A program made the position numbers and the translations under genes. DNA of 34,874 nt from Sphingomonadaceae bacterium. GTDB taxonomy: Bacteria > Pseudomonadota > Alphaproteobacteria > Sphingomonadales > Sphingomonadaceae. Below the pieces are notes generated by a model. That model was not told where the DNA came from, ran no database searches, and saw only the letters and a list, made by a program, of their open reading frames with translations. Shown one piece after another: positions 8,823 to 17,812 of this stretch; the stretch's first letter is position 1, and each line of letters starts with the position of its first letter. The DNA lies in NCBI GenBank assembly GCA_002863155.1, contig PKED01000189.1, positions 1 through 34,874 of the forward strand. Reading direction: 5' to 3'.

Positions 8823-10100
8823 TCACCGGGTAGGTTGCGGACTGCCCAACAGCCGCACCTTCTTCAGCCTCAAGCCCGAAAGGCCGCTTCCCAGGAAGAG
8901 ATATAGGTAGAAATCGTGATTAGTCTGGTGAAACAGCCCCCCAGCCAGGCTCGCTACAAGCGTCAGGATTTCCAGCCTCATCCATGGCTTGTCCAAAGTT
9001 GCGCAATATTGCAGTTTTCGCCGATAACCTCGAACCGACAACACGCACAGCAATAAGAACAGCCCCGCACCCAGCAGACCAGTCTCACCCAAGATTTCCG
9101 AGGGAATCCCATGTGCTGCGGTAAGATAAGGCGTCAAACGGCCGACATAGTAGGACGTGCTCATGTAGCCTGTGCCTACGATTGGCGAGAGGTAGAATGA
9201 ATCGATCGAAACCTGCGTCACGAGGCGGCGTTCGACATCCACCCGGTCGGCACCGCCAACATTCGCCTCATAAAACACGGTATCGCCCAGTGCGAGCGAA
9301 GTGCCAGTAGGATCAAGGCGAGCAGATGCGATAAGATTCCCAAAGCGTTGAGTTTGAGAAAGTACGCCCCCAAGCGCCACCCCGACCACGGCCATGATTA
9401 CTAGGATAAGATTTACATATCTCTTGGAAATCCTCAGGCAAATTAATAGACTTGCCAGCAATATTGGCAAAATAAATATGATAAAGACTCGGTTCTCTAG
9501 GCTAAAGCCCACGCCCAACATGACAGTTAGCAATAAAATTGAAAGGTACGACTTATCTAGAATAATTCTACCCATCAAGGCTGGCGTAACAATTAGAAAT
9601 ATAAGTCCAAAGAGGCTTCTAAAGGCTCCCTTTCCTTCGTCCAAAAGCTCACCTATTGTTAATAGGTTTATGGATATACATACAATAAAAGCGAGCGCGT
9701 ACCATATTATTAATATAAATACAAATGAGTTCTTTTCATCCGGTTTCCAAAAAAATGGAATCGTAGAAAATAAAACAAAAATAGTGTCGATCCCAGATTG
9801 AAATAATCCCCTGCCGGGATCGGGCGACCAGAATGAGGAAATTGCTACATAAATTAGAAACAAAACTAATGGCCAAAGGCACCACAAACCAAAAACATGT
9901 CTTGAACGAGATATCGTCAAAATCATTAATACGGATATCAAGCCCGCTATATAAATAGCATATTGCAATAATACATAATACAAAACTGTGAAAGAAAATA
10001 TTGTCGCGCAGCATATTCCCGACAACAGGACATATGACGCCCGAGGACGGGTTAATTGAGGAACATATTTAGCTGCGGGATGTGCCGTTCGTTGTTGCAA
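8823..10100 (-). CDS. O-antigen polymerase/ligase-like membrane protein (Wzy/WaaL family)
   Basis: Predicted inner-membrane protein that polymerises repeat units (Wzy) or ligates polysaccharide (WaaL). About 11 hydrophobic segments are visible. A large periplasmic loop lies between SQTQRFGNLIASARL and HGIPSEILGETGLLG, the usual Wzy_C arrangement. I place the start at TTG 10100, preceded by GAGG at 9-nt spacing and 1 nt after the stop of the upstream GT. The frame stays open to ATG 10139 and 10232, but those lie inside the upstream gene without a ribosome-binding site. The middle of the gene is strikingly AT-rich (17 of 60 bases are G or C at 9721-9780), unlike everything around it, which suggests foreign origin. 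Wzy versus WaaL is undecided; Wzy is favoured by cluster content. Confidence 0.8.
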   Translation of the reverse strand: MQQRTAHPAAKYVPQLTRPRASYVLLSGICCATIFSFTVLYYVLLQYAIYIAGLISVLMILTISRSRHVFGLWCLWPLVLFLIYVAISSFWSPDPGRGLFQSGIDTIFVLFSTIPFFWKPDEKNSFVFILIIWYALAFIVCISINLLTIGELLDEGKGAFRSLFGLIFLIVTPALMGRIILDKSYLSILLLTVMLGVGFSLENRVFIIFILPILLASLLICLRISKRYVNLILVIMAVVGVALGGVLSQTQRFGNLIASARLDPTGTSLALGDTVFYEANVGGADRVDVERRLVTQVSIDSFYLSPIVGTGYMSTSYYVGRLTPYLTAAHGIPSEILGETGLLGAGLFLLLCVLSVRGYRRKLQYCATLDKPWMRLEILTLVASLAGGLFHQTNHDFYLYLFLGSGLSGLRLKKVRLLGSPQPTR

Positions 10101-10101
10101 T

Positions 10102-11238
10102 CTACTTATCCTCGTGAACCTCAGAACTGACACGACCATAAAGGCGCAAATACGCAAGCACGATCGCGTCCACGTCAAATTGCTGGACGGTGGCCCGTGC
10201 CGCCTTGGCAAGCGAACCACGTAGAGAGTCATCAGCCATCAGGCGAGCCAACTGACGCGTAAATCCTTGTGGATCGTCGCATGAAGCGTAGAGCGCGCCG
10301 CTTCCCAACAGGGATTGATGCATCGGAATATCGGACAGAACCGTTGGGACTTCCAGCGCGGCCGCCTCCGTAACACTATTCGGATGCCCCTCAAACGTGC
10401 TGGCAGAGGCAAAAACGTCAGCCGAGGCTATCCATTCCAGGGGGTTGGGCTGGTACCCCACGAACGTGACATCCGCGCAAAGCTCCGACAGTGCAACCTG
10501 AGCCTCCAAATTCGCTCGCTCCGGTCCGTCGCCGACGATCACCAAGTGAATATCGCGGATAGACTGCTTCAACAACGCGACGGCCTCGATGAGAGTCCGA
10601 ACATTCTTTTCGGGCACCAGACGCGAAACGGTGATGATGGTGGGGCGCCTCGCCGGCTGACGCCCATCGCCCGCACACTTGCTTCGAACCCGGTCAACTA
10701 CCGCGAAATCGATTCCATTTCCGATCACTGAAACGTTTCGATGCCCTGGCCAAACCCCACGCCCATGTTCCGCGTTAGCGACTACCAACGCGCTCCCTCC
10801 AAGGTGCTGACGGATCCTGTTCTTAAATCCGGGTGGATAGGCCCCAATCGACGAACGCTCGGCAATGACCCAGCGCAAGCCGGTCACGCGTGCCACTGCG
10901 CCGCCCAGTATGTCCATCTGAGTGAGCCATGTCTGGATCACGGTAGGCCGCATTTTGCCTACGGCACGGTACAGCGCGAACAATAGCCGGGGGTCGTGGT
11001 TGGAATATTGAGAGATATCGAAGCAGCGAACCCCCTGCGCGGTCAGTGCTCGTTGATCATCCTCCGACAGACGGCTGAATATTGCGACTTCCGCTCCCGC
11101 CGCCACCATCCGAGGAGCTAGCAAGCGCAACTGCGTTTCAGCCCCGCCGACGGAAAGTGTCGGGATACAGTGCAACACGCGGACCGCAGACGCGGCTCTC
11201 TGCGGACATGAAGGTTCAGCGGCCAAAGGCGAAATCAT
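10102..11238 (-). CDS. Glycosyltransferase family 4
   Basis: A retaining GT-B glycosyltransferase acting on the lipid-linked repeat unit in the cytoplasm. It has 378 residues. The N-terminal domain begins VRVLHCIPTLSVGGAETQLR (19-38), typical of GT4 acceptor domains. The C-terminal donor domain contains TVSRLVPEKNVRTLIEA, LVIVGDGPER and the E-x7-E motif EGHPNSVTEAA. It is first in a two-gene minus-strand operon with the Wzy-like gene, with 1 nt between the stop and the proposed TTG start. Sugar specificity is unknown. Confidence 0.88.
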   Translation of the reverse strand: MISPLAAEPSCPQRAASAVRVLHCIPTLSVGGAETQLRLLAPRMVAAGAEVAIFSRLSEDDQRALTAQGVRCFDISQYSNHDPRLLFALYRAVGKMRPTVIQTWLTQMDILGGAVARVTGLRWVIAERSSIGAYPPGFKNRIRQHLGGSALVVANAEHGRGVWPGHRNVSVIGNGIDFAVVDRVRSKCAGDGRQPARRPTIITVSRLVPEKNVRTLIEAVALLKQSIRDIHLVIVGDGPERANLEAQVALSELCADVTFVGYQPNPLEWIASADVFASASTFEGHPNSVTEAAALEVPTVLSDIPMHQSLLGSGALYASCDDPQGFTRQLARLMADDSLRGSLAKAARATVQQFDVDAIVLAYLRLYGRVSSEVHEDK

Positions 11239-11522
11239 CGATCTACCAGCATTGGAGCAGCGTCGACCGACGCCCGCTGTCGTAGAAAATCGCTACGACA
11301 CCGCCTCCGATTGTGCAACAGCGAAGGGCAAGCTAAAGCGCGTGAGGCAATGTCGCGCTTATCCCTCACGCATCCGTCAACTCGGTCGGACGCTTCGCTG
11401 TCCAATTTTTCCCTGCGCTATTGATTTGTGCCGCAGTGGCTGTGTTGCTATCCGGCCGGCGCACCGTGAGTAATTATCGCGAAGCCCCGCCCGCCCGTGG
11501 CGCCCAGACGGAATGATCCCCG
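11239..11522. promoter_or_regulatory. Divergent intergenic region between GT4 and asnB
   Basis: This 284-bp region separates a minus-strand and a plus-strand operon and must hold promoters for both. A weak plus-strand candidate is TTGATT (11421-11426) with TTGCTA (11445-11450), 18 bp apart. No operator repeat or terminator was recognised. Confidence 0.35.
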
Positions 11523-13385
11523 ATGTGTGGAATAATTGGTTACCTATCGGCTACGACGCCGATCGATCCCGGGCTATTCGACGCCATGCGGGACATGTCG
11601 ACCCATCGCGGGCCCGACGGCGCGGGATCATGGATGTCGCAGGATCGTCGCGTCGCGCTTGGGCACCGACGCCTGGCGATCATCGATCTGACCGAGGGCG
11701 GCTTCCAGCCGATGTCGTCCCCCGACGAACGCTACATCATCACCTACAACGGAGAGATCTATAATTATAAGGAACTGCGCGAGGAGTTGCGTGCTCGGGG
11801 GCACGCTTTCAAAACCGACAGCGATACCGAGGTGCTGCTCGCGGCCTATCTGGAATGGGGTGATGCCGCCCCGACCCATCTGCAGGGCATGTTCGCCTTT
11901 GCGATTTTCGACCGCAAGACTCAGTCGCTCTTCGCGGCGCGCGATCGTGCCGGCGAAAAGCCGTTTTTCTATCGGCAGGCCGGTCGAGGTCTGATTTTCG
12001 GTTCTGAACTAAAGATGCTGCTGCGCGACCCCGAGGTACCGCGAGAAGCCGACCCGGTGGCCCTTGATCACTATCTGGCCTATGGCCATGTCCCGCGCGA
12101 GCTTTGCCTGCTCAAGGGCTTTGCCAAGCTGCCCGCGGGCCACTCGCTGCGCTATGATCTGAATGCCGACAGCCTGTCCGTGACAGCATACTGGACTCTG
12201 CCGCGGCGCGAGGCCGACGCGGCCGAGCAGACGTTTGACGCCTTGGTGGATGAGCTGGAACCACTGCTGGATCAGGCCGTCCGCCGCCAGCTGGTCGCCG
12301 ACGTGCCGGTCGGCGTGCTTCTGAGCGGTGGGCTGGACAGCAGCCTGATCGCCGCCACGGCAACCCGCGTCTCCAGCCGCGTCCAGACCTTCACCATCGG
12401 CTTCCCCGATCATTCGGCCTATGATGAAAGCCCCTTGGCCAAGCGTCTGGCCAGCGAACTGGGTACCGACCATGTCGAACTGATGGTCAATCCCAACGCA
12501 TATGACCTTCTTCCCCAACTTGCCGCACAGTTCGACGAGCCGATCGCCGACAGCTCGATGATTCCCACCTTCATCGTCAGCCAATTGGTCCGCACGCGTG
12601 CAACCGTGGCTTTGGGCGGCGATGGCGGGGATGAGCTATTCGGTGGTTACCATCATCATGCCTGGATGCAGAACATGGCCAAGCTCCGAGCGGCCGGTAT
12701 TCACCGGCTGCCGCTGGCCCGGTCACTGGCCGATGCCGCCCTCCCCTATCGCGCCAAAGCGCGGAAGACCGTGCTCCGCCTGTTCGACAAATATGATCCG
12801 GCGATTACCGTTACACGGCTGATGGAGCCAAGCCTGCGGCAAGCGCTGATTGGGCCCCGGCACCTGGTTCCCAATCAAGCTGCCGAGCAATTTCGAGCGG
12901 ACCTGATCGGCGACTGGGTGGAACCGCGCGAGCGTGCAATGGCGCTCGATTACCTGACGTACATGTGCGACGACATCCTCGTGAAGGTCGATCGCTCAAG
13001 CATGCTTGCATCACTCGAAGTCCGGGCGCCGATGCTCGACCCGGCGATCATTGAATTCGCTTTCGGCCGACTCTCGCCCGAACGGCGCGTCAGCCAATCG
13101 GGGCGTAAGCTGATGCTGCGCCATCTGGCAAAGCGCAGGCTGCCCGCTTGGTTCGATACCGCCCGCAAGCAAGGCTTCTCTATCCCGCTTCCCGCCTGGC
13201 TGCGCGGTCCCTGGAAACCGTTGCTTGACGATATCGCCAGCTCTGCCGATGACAGCTTGCTCGATCCTCAAGCGGTCCGTCGGTTCCTTGCTGGCGGGCT
13301 CGCTGCCGACCGGCTCGCCCATCCGGTGTTCCAGATCGCAATGCTGGAACTCTGGCGACGCCAATACAACGTAAGAATGGCCTGA
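11523..13385 (+). CDS. asnB: Asparagine synthase (glutamine-hydrolysing) family amidotransferase
   Basis: The AsnB fold couples glutamine hydrolysis to ATP-dependent amidation. It has 620 residues. Cys2 is the class II glutaminase nucleophile after Met1 removal, with RGPDG (29-33) and NGEIYN (76-81). The synthetase domain has the PP-loop SGGLDSS (268-274). In polysaccharide clusters such proteins (WbpS-like) are thought to amidate uronic acids rather than make asparagine. The TviB-type dehydrogenase in this locus could supply such a uronic acid. It opens the second plus-strand series, and the next gene follows after 2 nt. Amidation of a sugar is inference; ordinary asparagine synthesis is not excluded. 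Confidence 0.9.
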   Translation: MCGIIGYLSATTPIDPGLFDAMRDMSTHRGPDGAGSWMSQDRRVALGHRRLAIIDLTEGGFQPMSSPDERYIITYNGEIYNYKELREELRARGHAFKTDSDTEVLLAAYLEWGDAAPTHLQGMFAFAIFDRKTQSLFAARDRAGEKPFFYRQAGRGLIFGSELKMLLRDPEVPREADPVALDHYLAYGHVPRELCLLKGFAKLPAGHSLRYDLNADSLSVTAYWTLPRREADAAEQTFDALVDELEPLLDQAVRRQLVADVPVGVLLSGGLDSSLIAATATRVSSRVQTFTIGFPDHSAYDESPLAKRLASELGTDHVELMVNPNAYDLLPQLAAQFDEPIADSSMIPTFIVSQLVRTRATVALGGDGGDELFGGYHHHAWMQNMAKLRAAGIHRLPLARSLADAALPYRAKARKTVLRLFDKYDPAITVTRLMEPSLRQALIGPRHLVPNQAAEQFRADLIGDWVEPRERAMALDYLTYMCDDILVKVDRSSMLASLEVRAPMLDPAIIEFAFGRLSPERRVSQSGRKLMLRHLAKRRLPAWFDTARKQGFSIPLPAWLRGPWKPLLDDIASSADDSLLDPQAVRRFLAGGLAADRLAHPVFQIAMLELWRRQYNVRMA

Positions 13386-13387
13386 CC

Positions 13388-14506
13388 GTGACGCAGATCC
13401 TTTTGAGCGCGGTGTCGGCACGCCGCGGCGGCGGACGCACCTATCTGCGGCACATCGTTGCCGAATTTCCCGCCGACGACCGCCATTGCCTAACCATTTT
13501 GTCGGCATCTCGGATCGAAGGCGTAACCGAGCTCGCAAATGTACGTTGGCTGGCCGCACCTGGCTGGACCGAAAATCCTGTTCTGCGATTTTTGCTGGGC
13601 TCGTTCTATTTTCGCTGGCTGTGGAAATCCCGGAACGATTTTGACGTCGTTTATTATCCCGGCGGCAGCTTCGATATCCCGCTGCCGCGAAAGGTTAAGC
13701 GTGCTGTCGCCTTTCGTAACATGCTGCCCTTCGATGAAGCATCTGCTCGTTTATACCCTCTGGGGTGGATGAGGTTGCGCCATTGGATGCTCAAATATCT
13801 GCAGGCGCATGCCTTCCGCTCGGCCGACCTTGTCATTTTCATTTCCCGATACGCGCGTTCTGTCATCGACGGCATTGTCGATCGGCGCGGCACGGCCGTC
13901 GTAATCCCGCATGGCGTGACAGCGACGACGGGGACGCTCTCGACGGCGTTGCAGGAGCGCCTTCCCGAAAAATTTGTGCTCTATCTGTCGATACTCGATT
14001 ATTACAAGGCGCAGGTCGAACTGGTCGACGCATGGGCTCGGCTTCGCGCAATTAAGACGGTTGAGGAGAAGCTCGTGCTCGCGGGTCCGACGGGCTCGCG
14101 TTACACAGAGCGTGTCCGCGCGGCCATTGCGCATCACGGGCTTGAGGACCACGTCATTCTGCTCGGAGAGGTCAGCTACGATCAGGTTTTCGATTTGGCG
14201 CGGAGGGCTCGCCTAAACGTCTTCATGTCGCTATGCGAAAACTGCCCGAACATCATGCTCGAACTGATGCGGGTGGGGTGCCCGCTGCTCGTCTCAAATC
14301 GGCAGCCGATGCCCGAACTCGGCGGTGAATATCTGGAATATGTTGATCCAACAAATGTGGAGGCTGTCGCCCATGCCTTAGCGCGCCTCATCGATGACGA
14401 TCAGCGATTGAATGAGATTGGCCAAGCAGCCCTTGTCGGCTCGCTCAAATATGATTGGCCGCGCGCAGGCCGTGAAACATGGGCCAGTATCTTGGCCCTC
14501 GGCTAA
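13388..14506 (+). CDS. Glycosyltransferase family 4
   Basis: A GT-B retaining transferase of 372 residues. The N-terminal acceptor domain opens with a glycine-rich SARRGGGRTYL (10-20). The donor domain includes KFVLYLSILDYYKAQVEL, KLVLAGPTGS and the E-x7-E motif ENCPNIMLE (E284, E292). It starts with GTG two bases after the asnB stop, so it is co-transcribed with it. No signal peptide is present. Donor sugar cannot be assigned. Confidence 0.85.
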   Translation: MTQILLSAVSARRGGGRTYLRHIVAEFPADDRHCLTILSASRIEGVTELANVRWLAAPGWTENPVLRFLLGSFYFRWLWKSRNDFDVVYYPGGSFDIPLPRKVKRAVAFRNMLPFDEASARLYPLGWMRLRHWMLKYLQAHAFRSADLVIFISRYARSVIDGIVDRRGTAVVIPHGVTATTGTLSTALQERLPEKFVLYLSILDYYKAQVELVDAWARLRAIKTVEEKLVLAGPTGSRYTERVRAAIAHHGLEDHVILLGEVSYDQVFDLARRARLNVFMSLCENCPNIMLELMRVGCPLLVSNRQPMPELGGEYLEYVDPTNVEAVAHALARLIDDDQRLNEIGQAALVGSLKYDWPRAGRETWASILALG

Positions 14507-14571
14507 TGCAGTCGGCGAGGCTTGATTGAGTTCGGATGGCGTAAAGTTTTGTTTCGGGACGAGTGGACACA

Positions 14572-15606
14572 ATGTTCAAGGGAAAGACACTGCTGATTTC
14601 AGGGGGAACGGGGTCGTTCGGCGGTGCCGTTCTTCGACGCTTTCTCGACAGTGATATCGGCGAAATCCGGATCTTCAGCCGAGATGAGAAGAAGCAAGAT
14701 GACATGCGGTCTCTTTACACGAGCGACAAGCTCCGGTTCATTATCGGAGACGTTCGAGATCCGATAGCGATCGGCAATGCGACGCGCGATGTCAATTTTG
14801 TCTTTCATGCCGCGGCGTTAAAGCAGGTCCCGTCATGCGAATTTCACCCGCTTGAAGCCGTACAGACGAATATCAACGGCACGGCCAACCTGCTTGAGGC
14901 TGCTGTCGCTAATGGTGTGGATCGGGTTATCTGCCTCAGCACGGACAAGGCAGTCTATCCGATCAATGCGATGGGCATGTCCAAAGCATTGATGGAAAAG
15001 GTGATGATCGCGAAGTCGCGCTTGCCGAGGCGCGGTGGCGGCGTGATCTGCGGAACGCGGTACGGCAATGTGATGGCCTCACGAGGCTCAGTAATCCCGC
15101 TGTTTGTCAACCAGATCATCGAAGGTCTGCCGATCACGGTCACCGACCCCTCCATGACCCGATTCATGATGTCTTTGGACGATGCGGTCGAGTTGGTTTT
15201 GTTTGCCTTTCAGCATGGTGAGAACGGCGACATATTTGTTCAAAAAGCGCCAGCATCCACAGTGGGCACTGTCGCCCGTGCAATTGCCGAACTCATGGGC
15301 GTGCCCGACCACCCGATCAAAGAAATCGGAACGAGGCACGGCGAGAAACTTTATGAAACATTGCTGACACGTGAAGAGATGGTCACCGCGCGTGATCTAG
15401 ATCGATATTTCAGAATTCCGCCGGATATGCGTGATCTTAACTACTCTAAGTATTTTATTGAAGGTGAAAAGAGCATTTCGGAAGCAATCGATTACAATTC
15501 TCATAATACCAGAAGGCTTGATCTACAGGAAACGAAGGACTTACTGATGACCCTGTCGTTTGTGCGCGCTGCAGTTGAAGGAAAGGTGTCTGTACCCAAT
15601 TTCTAG
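14572..15606 (+). CDS. UDP-GlcNAc 4,6-dehydratase/5-epimerase (CapE/WbjB/FnlA/WbvB family)
   Basis: First step from UDP-GlcNAc toward L-configured 6-deoxy-HexNAc sugars (L-FucNAc, L-RhaNAc, L-QuiNAc). Numbering here counts from GTG 14563, which adds three residues. GGTGSFG (14-20) is the Rossmann loop. STDKAVYPINAMGMSK (126-141) has Met where SDRs usually have Tyr, the signature of the CapE/WbjB branch rather than PseB or FlaA1. RYGNVMASRGSVIPLF and TVTDPSMTRFMM are also characteristic. I prefer the ATG at 14572, which matches the family start MFKGKTLLISGG. It is followed by the WbuB-like GT, a reductase and a 2-epimerase. Confidence 0.9.
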   Translation: MFKGKTLLISGGTGSFGGAVLRRFLDSDIGEIRIFSRDEKKQDDMRSLYTSDKLRFIIGDVRDPIAIGNATRDVNFVFHAAALKQVPSCEFHPLEAVQTNINGTANLLEAAVANGVDRVICLSTDKAVYPINAMGMSKALMEKVMIAKSRLPRRGGGVICGTRYGNVMASRGSVIPLFVNQIIEGLPITVTDPSMTRFMMSLDDAVELVLFAFQHGENGDIFVQKAPASTVGTVARAIAELMGVPDHPIKEIGTRHGEKLYETLLTREEMVTARDLDRYFRIPPDMRDLNYSKYFIEGEKSISEAIDYNSHNTRRLDLQETKDLLMTLSFVRAAVEGKVSVPNF

Positions 15607-15690
15607 CTTTGCCTCCCCTTTATCGTTCCTACTACTGGCTCTTCAATATCATCCAGGCGCAAAGCCGCTCTTGTAAGGAAGCAGGATGCA

Positions 15691-16932
15691 ATGCTGCGCA
15701 TTTTGATGATCAGTCAAAGTTTCTGGCCGGAAGATTTTCGTATCAACCAGATAGCGGCAGATTTGATACGCGCGGGCGTACAGCTTACGGTGCTAACCGG
15801 GCAGCCCAATTATCCGGAAGGAAAGATATTTCCGGGCTATCGGCCACTATCGGCCGGATGCGAGGATCATGAGGCTGGGTATAAGATTGTTCGCGTCCCC
15901 CTTGTGCCTCGGGGCCGCGGCGGGGGCCTCCGGCTCATTTTAAATTATGCTTCATTCCTTATCGGCGGCATCGTGATTGGCGGTTGGCTGGTGCGCGGCG
16001 CGAAATTTGACGTCGTGTTCGTTTATGGCAATTCACCAGTCACTCAGGGATTCATCGCCATCTGGATCGGCTGGCTGAAACGTGCGCCGGTAGTCCAATG
16101 GATCCAGGACCTCTGGCCCGATGCGCTTTCTGCCACTGGGCACGTACGGTCCCCGATTATCCTTGGGACAGTCGGCTGCATCGTGCGTTTTATGTATCGC
16201 CAGTCTGATCTCGTTCTGGCGCAGTCCCGATCGATAGCAGCTTATTTGATCAAGCAGGCCGCGCCAGTACCGGTCCGTTATTTCCCTAATCCCGGCGAGC
16301 ATCAGCGGCCTCTTTTGGGCGCCGGTCGACGGCTCCTACCCGTAGGTTTCAACATTGTTTTTGCCGGCAATCTTGGTCGCGCGCAGGCACTGGATACCGT
16401 GATCGCTGCGGCCGCCCGTCTGACGGATCTTCATGACGTGCGCATTCATCTATTTGGTTCAGGATCGATGACCGCATGGCTTAAGCAGGAAATCAGCCGG
16501 CTTGGCTTGGCGAACGTGATGCTGCCAGGGCGCGTCACGCCGGCTGAGATCGCCTCGATCTACAAGGAGGCTGACGCTCTGTTGCTGACGCTTGTCGGCG
16601 ACCCAATGGTTGCGCTGACCGTCCCTAGCAAACTGCAGTCTTATCTCGCGGCCGGGCGGCCGATCATCGCCGCAGCCGACGGAGAAGCGGCAAAAATTGT
16701 CGGTTCGTCGGGCAGCGGCCTTTGCTGCAGCGCCGGCGACCCACAGCAGCTCGCGTCAACGATTCGCCATATGTACGCCCTGACGCAGCAAGAGCGCGAG
16801 CAGTTAGGGGCATCGGGCAGACAGTATTTTGAAGCACATTATCAGGCAGATGTGCTGACCCAGAAGCTTGTTGATGGGCTGACAAAGGTCGCGGCGGGCG
16901 ACCGCATGCATGCCTTCCGCTCAGGAGATTGA
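15691..16932 (+). CDS. Glycosyltransferase family 4, WbuB-like (probable L-HexNAc transferase)
   Basis: 413 residues. It opens with MLRILMISQSFWPEDFRINQ and has LTGQPNYPEGKIFPGY near 36, both typical of WbuB, which works beside the L-FucNAc genes fnlABC in enteric O-antigen loci. The donor domain has FNIVFAGNLGRAQALD, the WbuB-type TVPSKLQSYLAAGRPIIAA and no classical E-x7-E. A hydrophobic segment around 90-105 may associate with the membrane. AAGGA lies upstream of the ATG. It sits inside the L-sugar module, between dehydratase and reductase, which suggests it transfers that module's product. Its C-terminus overlaps the ribosome-binding site of the next gene. Confidence 0.87.
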   Translation: MLRILMISQSFWPEDFRINQIAADLIRAGVQLTVLTGQPNYPEGKIFPGYRPLSAGCEDHEAGYKIVRVPLVPRGRGGGLRLILNYASFLIGGIVIGGWLVRGAKFDVVFVYGNSPVTQGFIAIWIGWLKRAPVVQWIQDLWPDALSATGHVRSPIILGTVGCIVRFMYRQSDLVLAQSRSIAAYLIKQAAPVPVRYFPNPGEHQRPLLGAGRRLLPVGFNIVFAGNLGRAQALDTVIAAAARLTDLHDVRIHLFGSGSMTAWLKQEISRLGLANVMLPGRVTPAEIASIYKEADALLLTLVGDPMVALTVPSKLQSYLAAGRPIIAAADGEAAKIVGSSGSGLCCSAGDPQQLASTIRHMYALTQQEREQLGASGRQYFEAHYQADVLTQKLVDGLTKVAAGDRMHAFRSGD

Positions 16933-16934
16933 CA

Positions 16935-17798
16935 TTGAAGATCATGGTCTTGGGTGCCACGGGCATGCTAGGTAGCGCAGTGACGCGTGTCGCGGCCGAC
17001 CGGCACGATTATGAGGTGGTGGCCGCTGCCCGAAACGCAGAACCTCTGAAGGCGAAATTGCCCTCGGCAAAACTACAATTTGCAGAGGGATTGGACGTTG
17101 AAAACTTCGAAAGCTTGAGTGCCGTTTTTTCCAGCCACCGTCCCGATGTCGTCATTAACTGCGTGGGCATCGTCAAACAACTGGCATCTTCCTCAGACAT
17201 CATGACTGCGGTGCCGATCAACACGTTACTGCCGCATCGCTTGAAGCGCCTGTGCGAATTGCTTGGGAGTCGATTGGTTCACATAAGTACGGATTGTGTC
17301 TTCTCTGGCCGTACAGGCAACTACAACGAGTCAGACATCTCAGATGCACGTGACCTGTATGGCGTCAGCAAGTTTTGGGGCGAGGTCGGTGGCCAGCATG
17401 CAGTCACGTTGCGGACGTCGATCATCGGGCCAGAGCTTCGTAGCGCGCACGGCCTGCTGGGCTGGTTTCTGGCTCAGGAAGGTCCGGTTCGTGGTTTCAA
17501 ACGCGCCATCTTTTCTGGGCTGCCGACCAACGAGCTCGCACGGATCATCTTCGACCACGTGATCCCGAACCCAGATTTGCAGGGCTTGTATCACGTTTCA
17601 GCCGCGCCAATTGACAAGGATTCATTGCTCAGATTGTTCGCCAAACACTATGCCCGGGCAAACATAATAACGTCTGATGAGGCGTTGGTAATTGATCGAT
17701 CGCTCGATTCGTCTCGGTTCAGAACTGCTTCCGGCTATCACCCACCTGACTGGGATCAGCTAATCGGAGAAATGTTTACTTTTGATCAAGGCTATTAA
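16935..17798 (+). CDS. RmlD-like SDR reductase (WbvR-type, UDP-4-keto-L-HexNAc reductase)
   Basis: Predicted to reduce the C4 keto group of the L-sugar intermediate made by the CapE-like enzyme, using NAD(P)H. It has 287 residues from TTG 16935, placed 7 nt after GGAG (16924-16927). An upstream in-frame TTG at 16929 is too close to that site. The nucleotide motif is GATGMLG, and VHISTDCVFSGRTGNYNE and DLYGVSKFWGE are RmlD-family catalytic regions (Ser/Thr, Tyr, Lys). It lacks the C-terminal cupin found in CapF/WbjC, so the L-FucNAc branch is less likely and WbvR-like UDP-L-RhaNAc formation more likely. Confidence 0.84.
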   Translation: MKIMVLGATGMLGSAVTRVAADRHDYEVVAAARNAEPLKAKLPSAKLQFAEGLDVENFESLSAVFSSHRPDVVINCVGIVKQLASSSDIMTAVPINTLLPHRLKRLCELLGSRLVHISTDCVFSGRTGNYNESDISDARDLYGVSKFWGEVGGQHAVTLRTSIIGPELRSAHGLLGWFLAQEGPVRGFKRAIFSGLPTNELARIIFDHVIPNPDLQGLYHVSAAPIDKDSLLRLFAKHYARANIITSDEALVIDRSLDSSRFRTASGYHPPDWDQLIGEMFTFDQGY

Positions 17799-17812
17799 AG
17801 ATAGGCTTAACA

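Noticed and set aside
10101-10232. Longer Wzy-like start at ATG 10232 or 10139
   Set aside because: Both lie inside the upstream GT4 gene, no ribosome-binding site was seen at 10139, and the added residues are hydrophilic. TTG 10100 has GAGG at good spacing.
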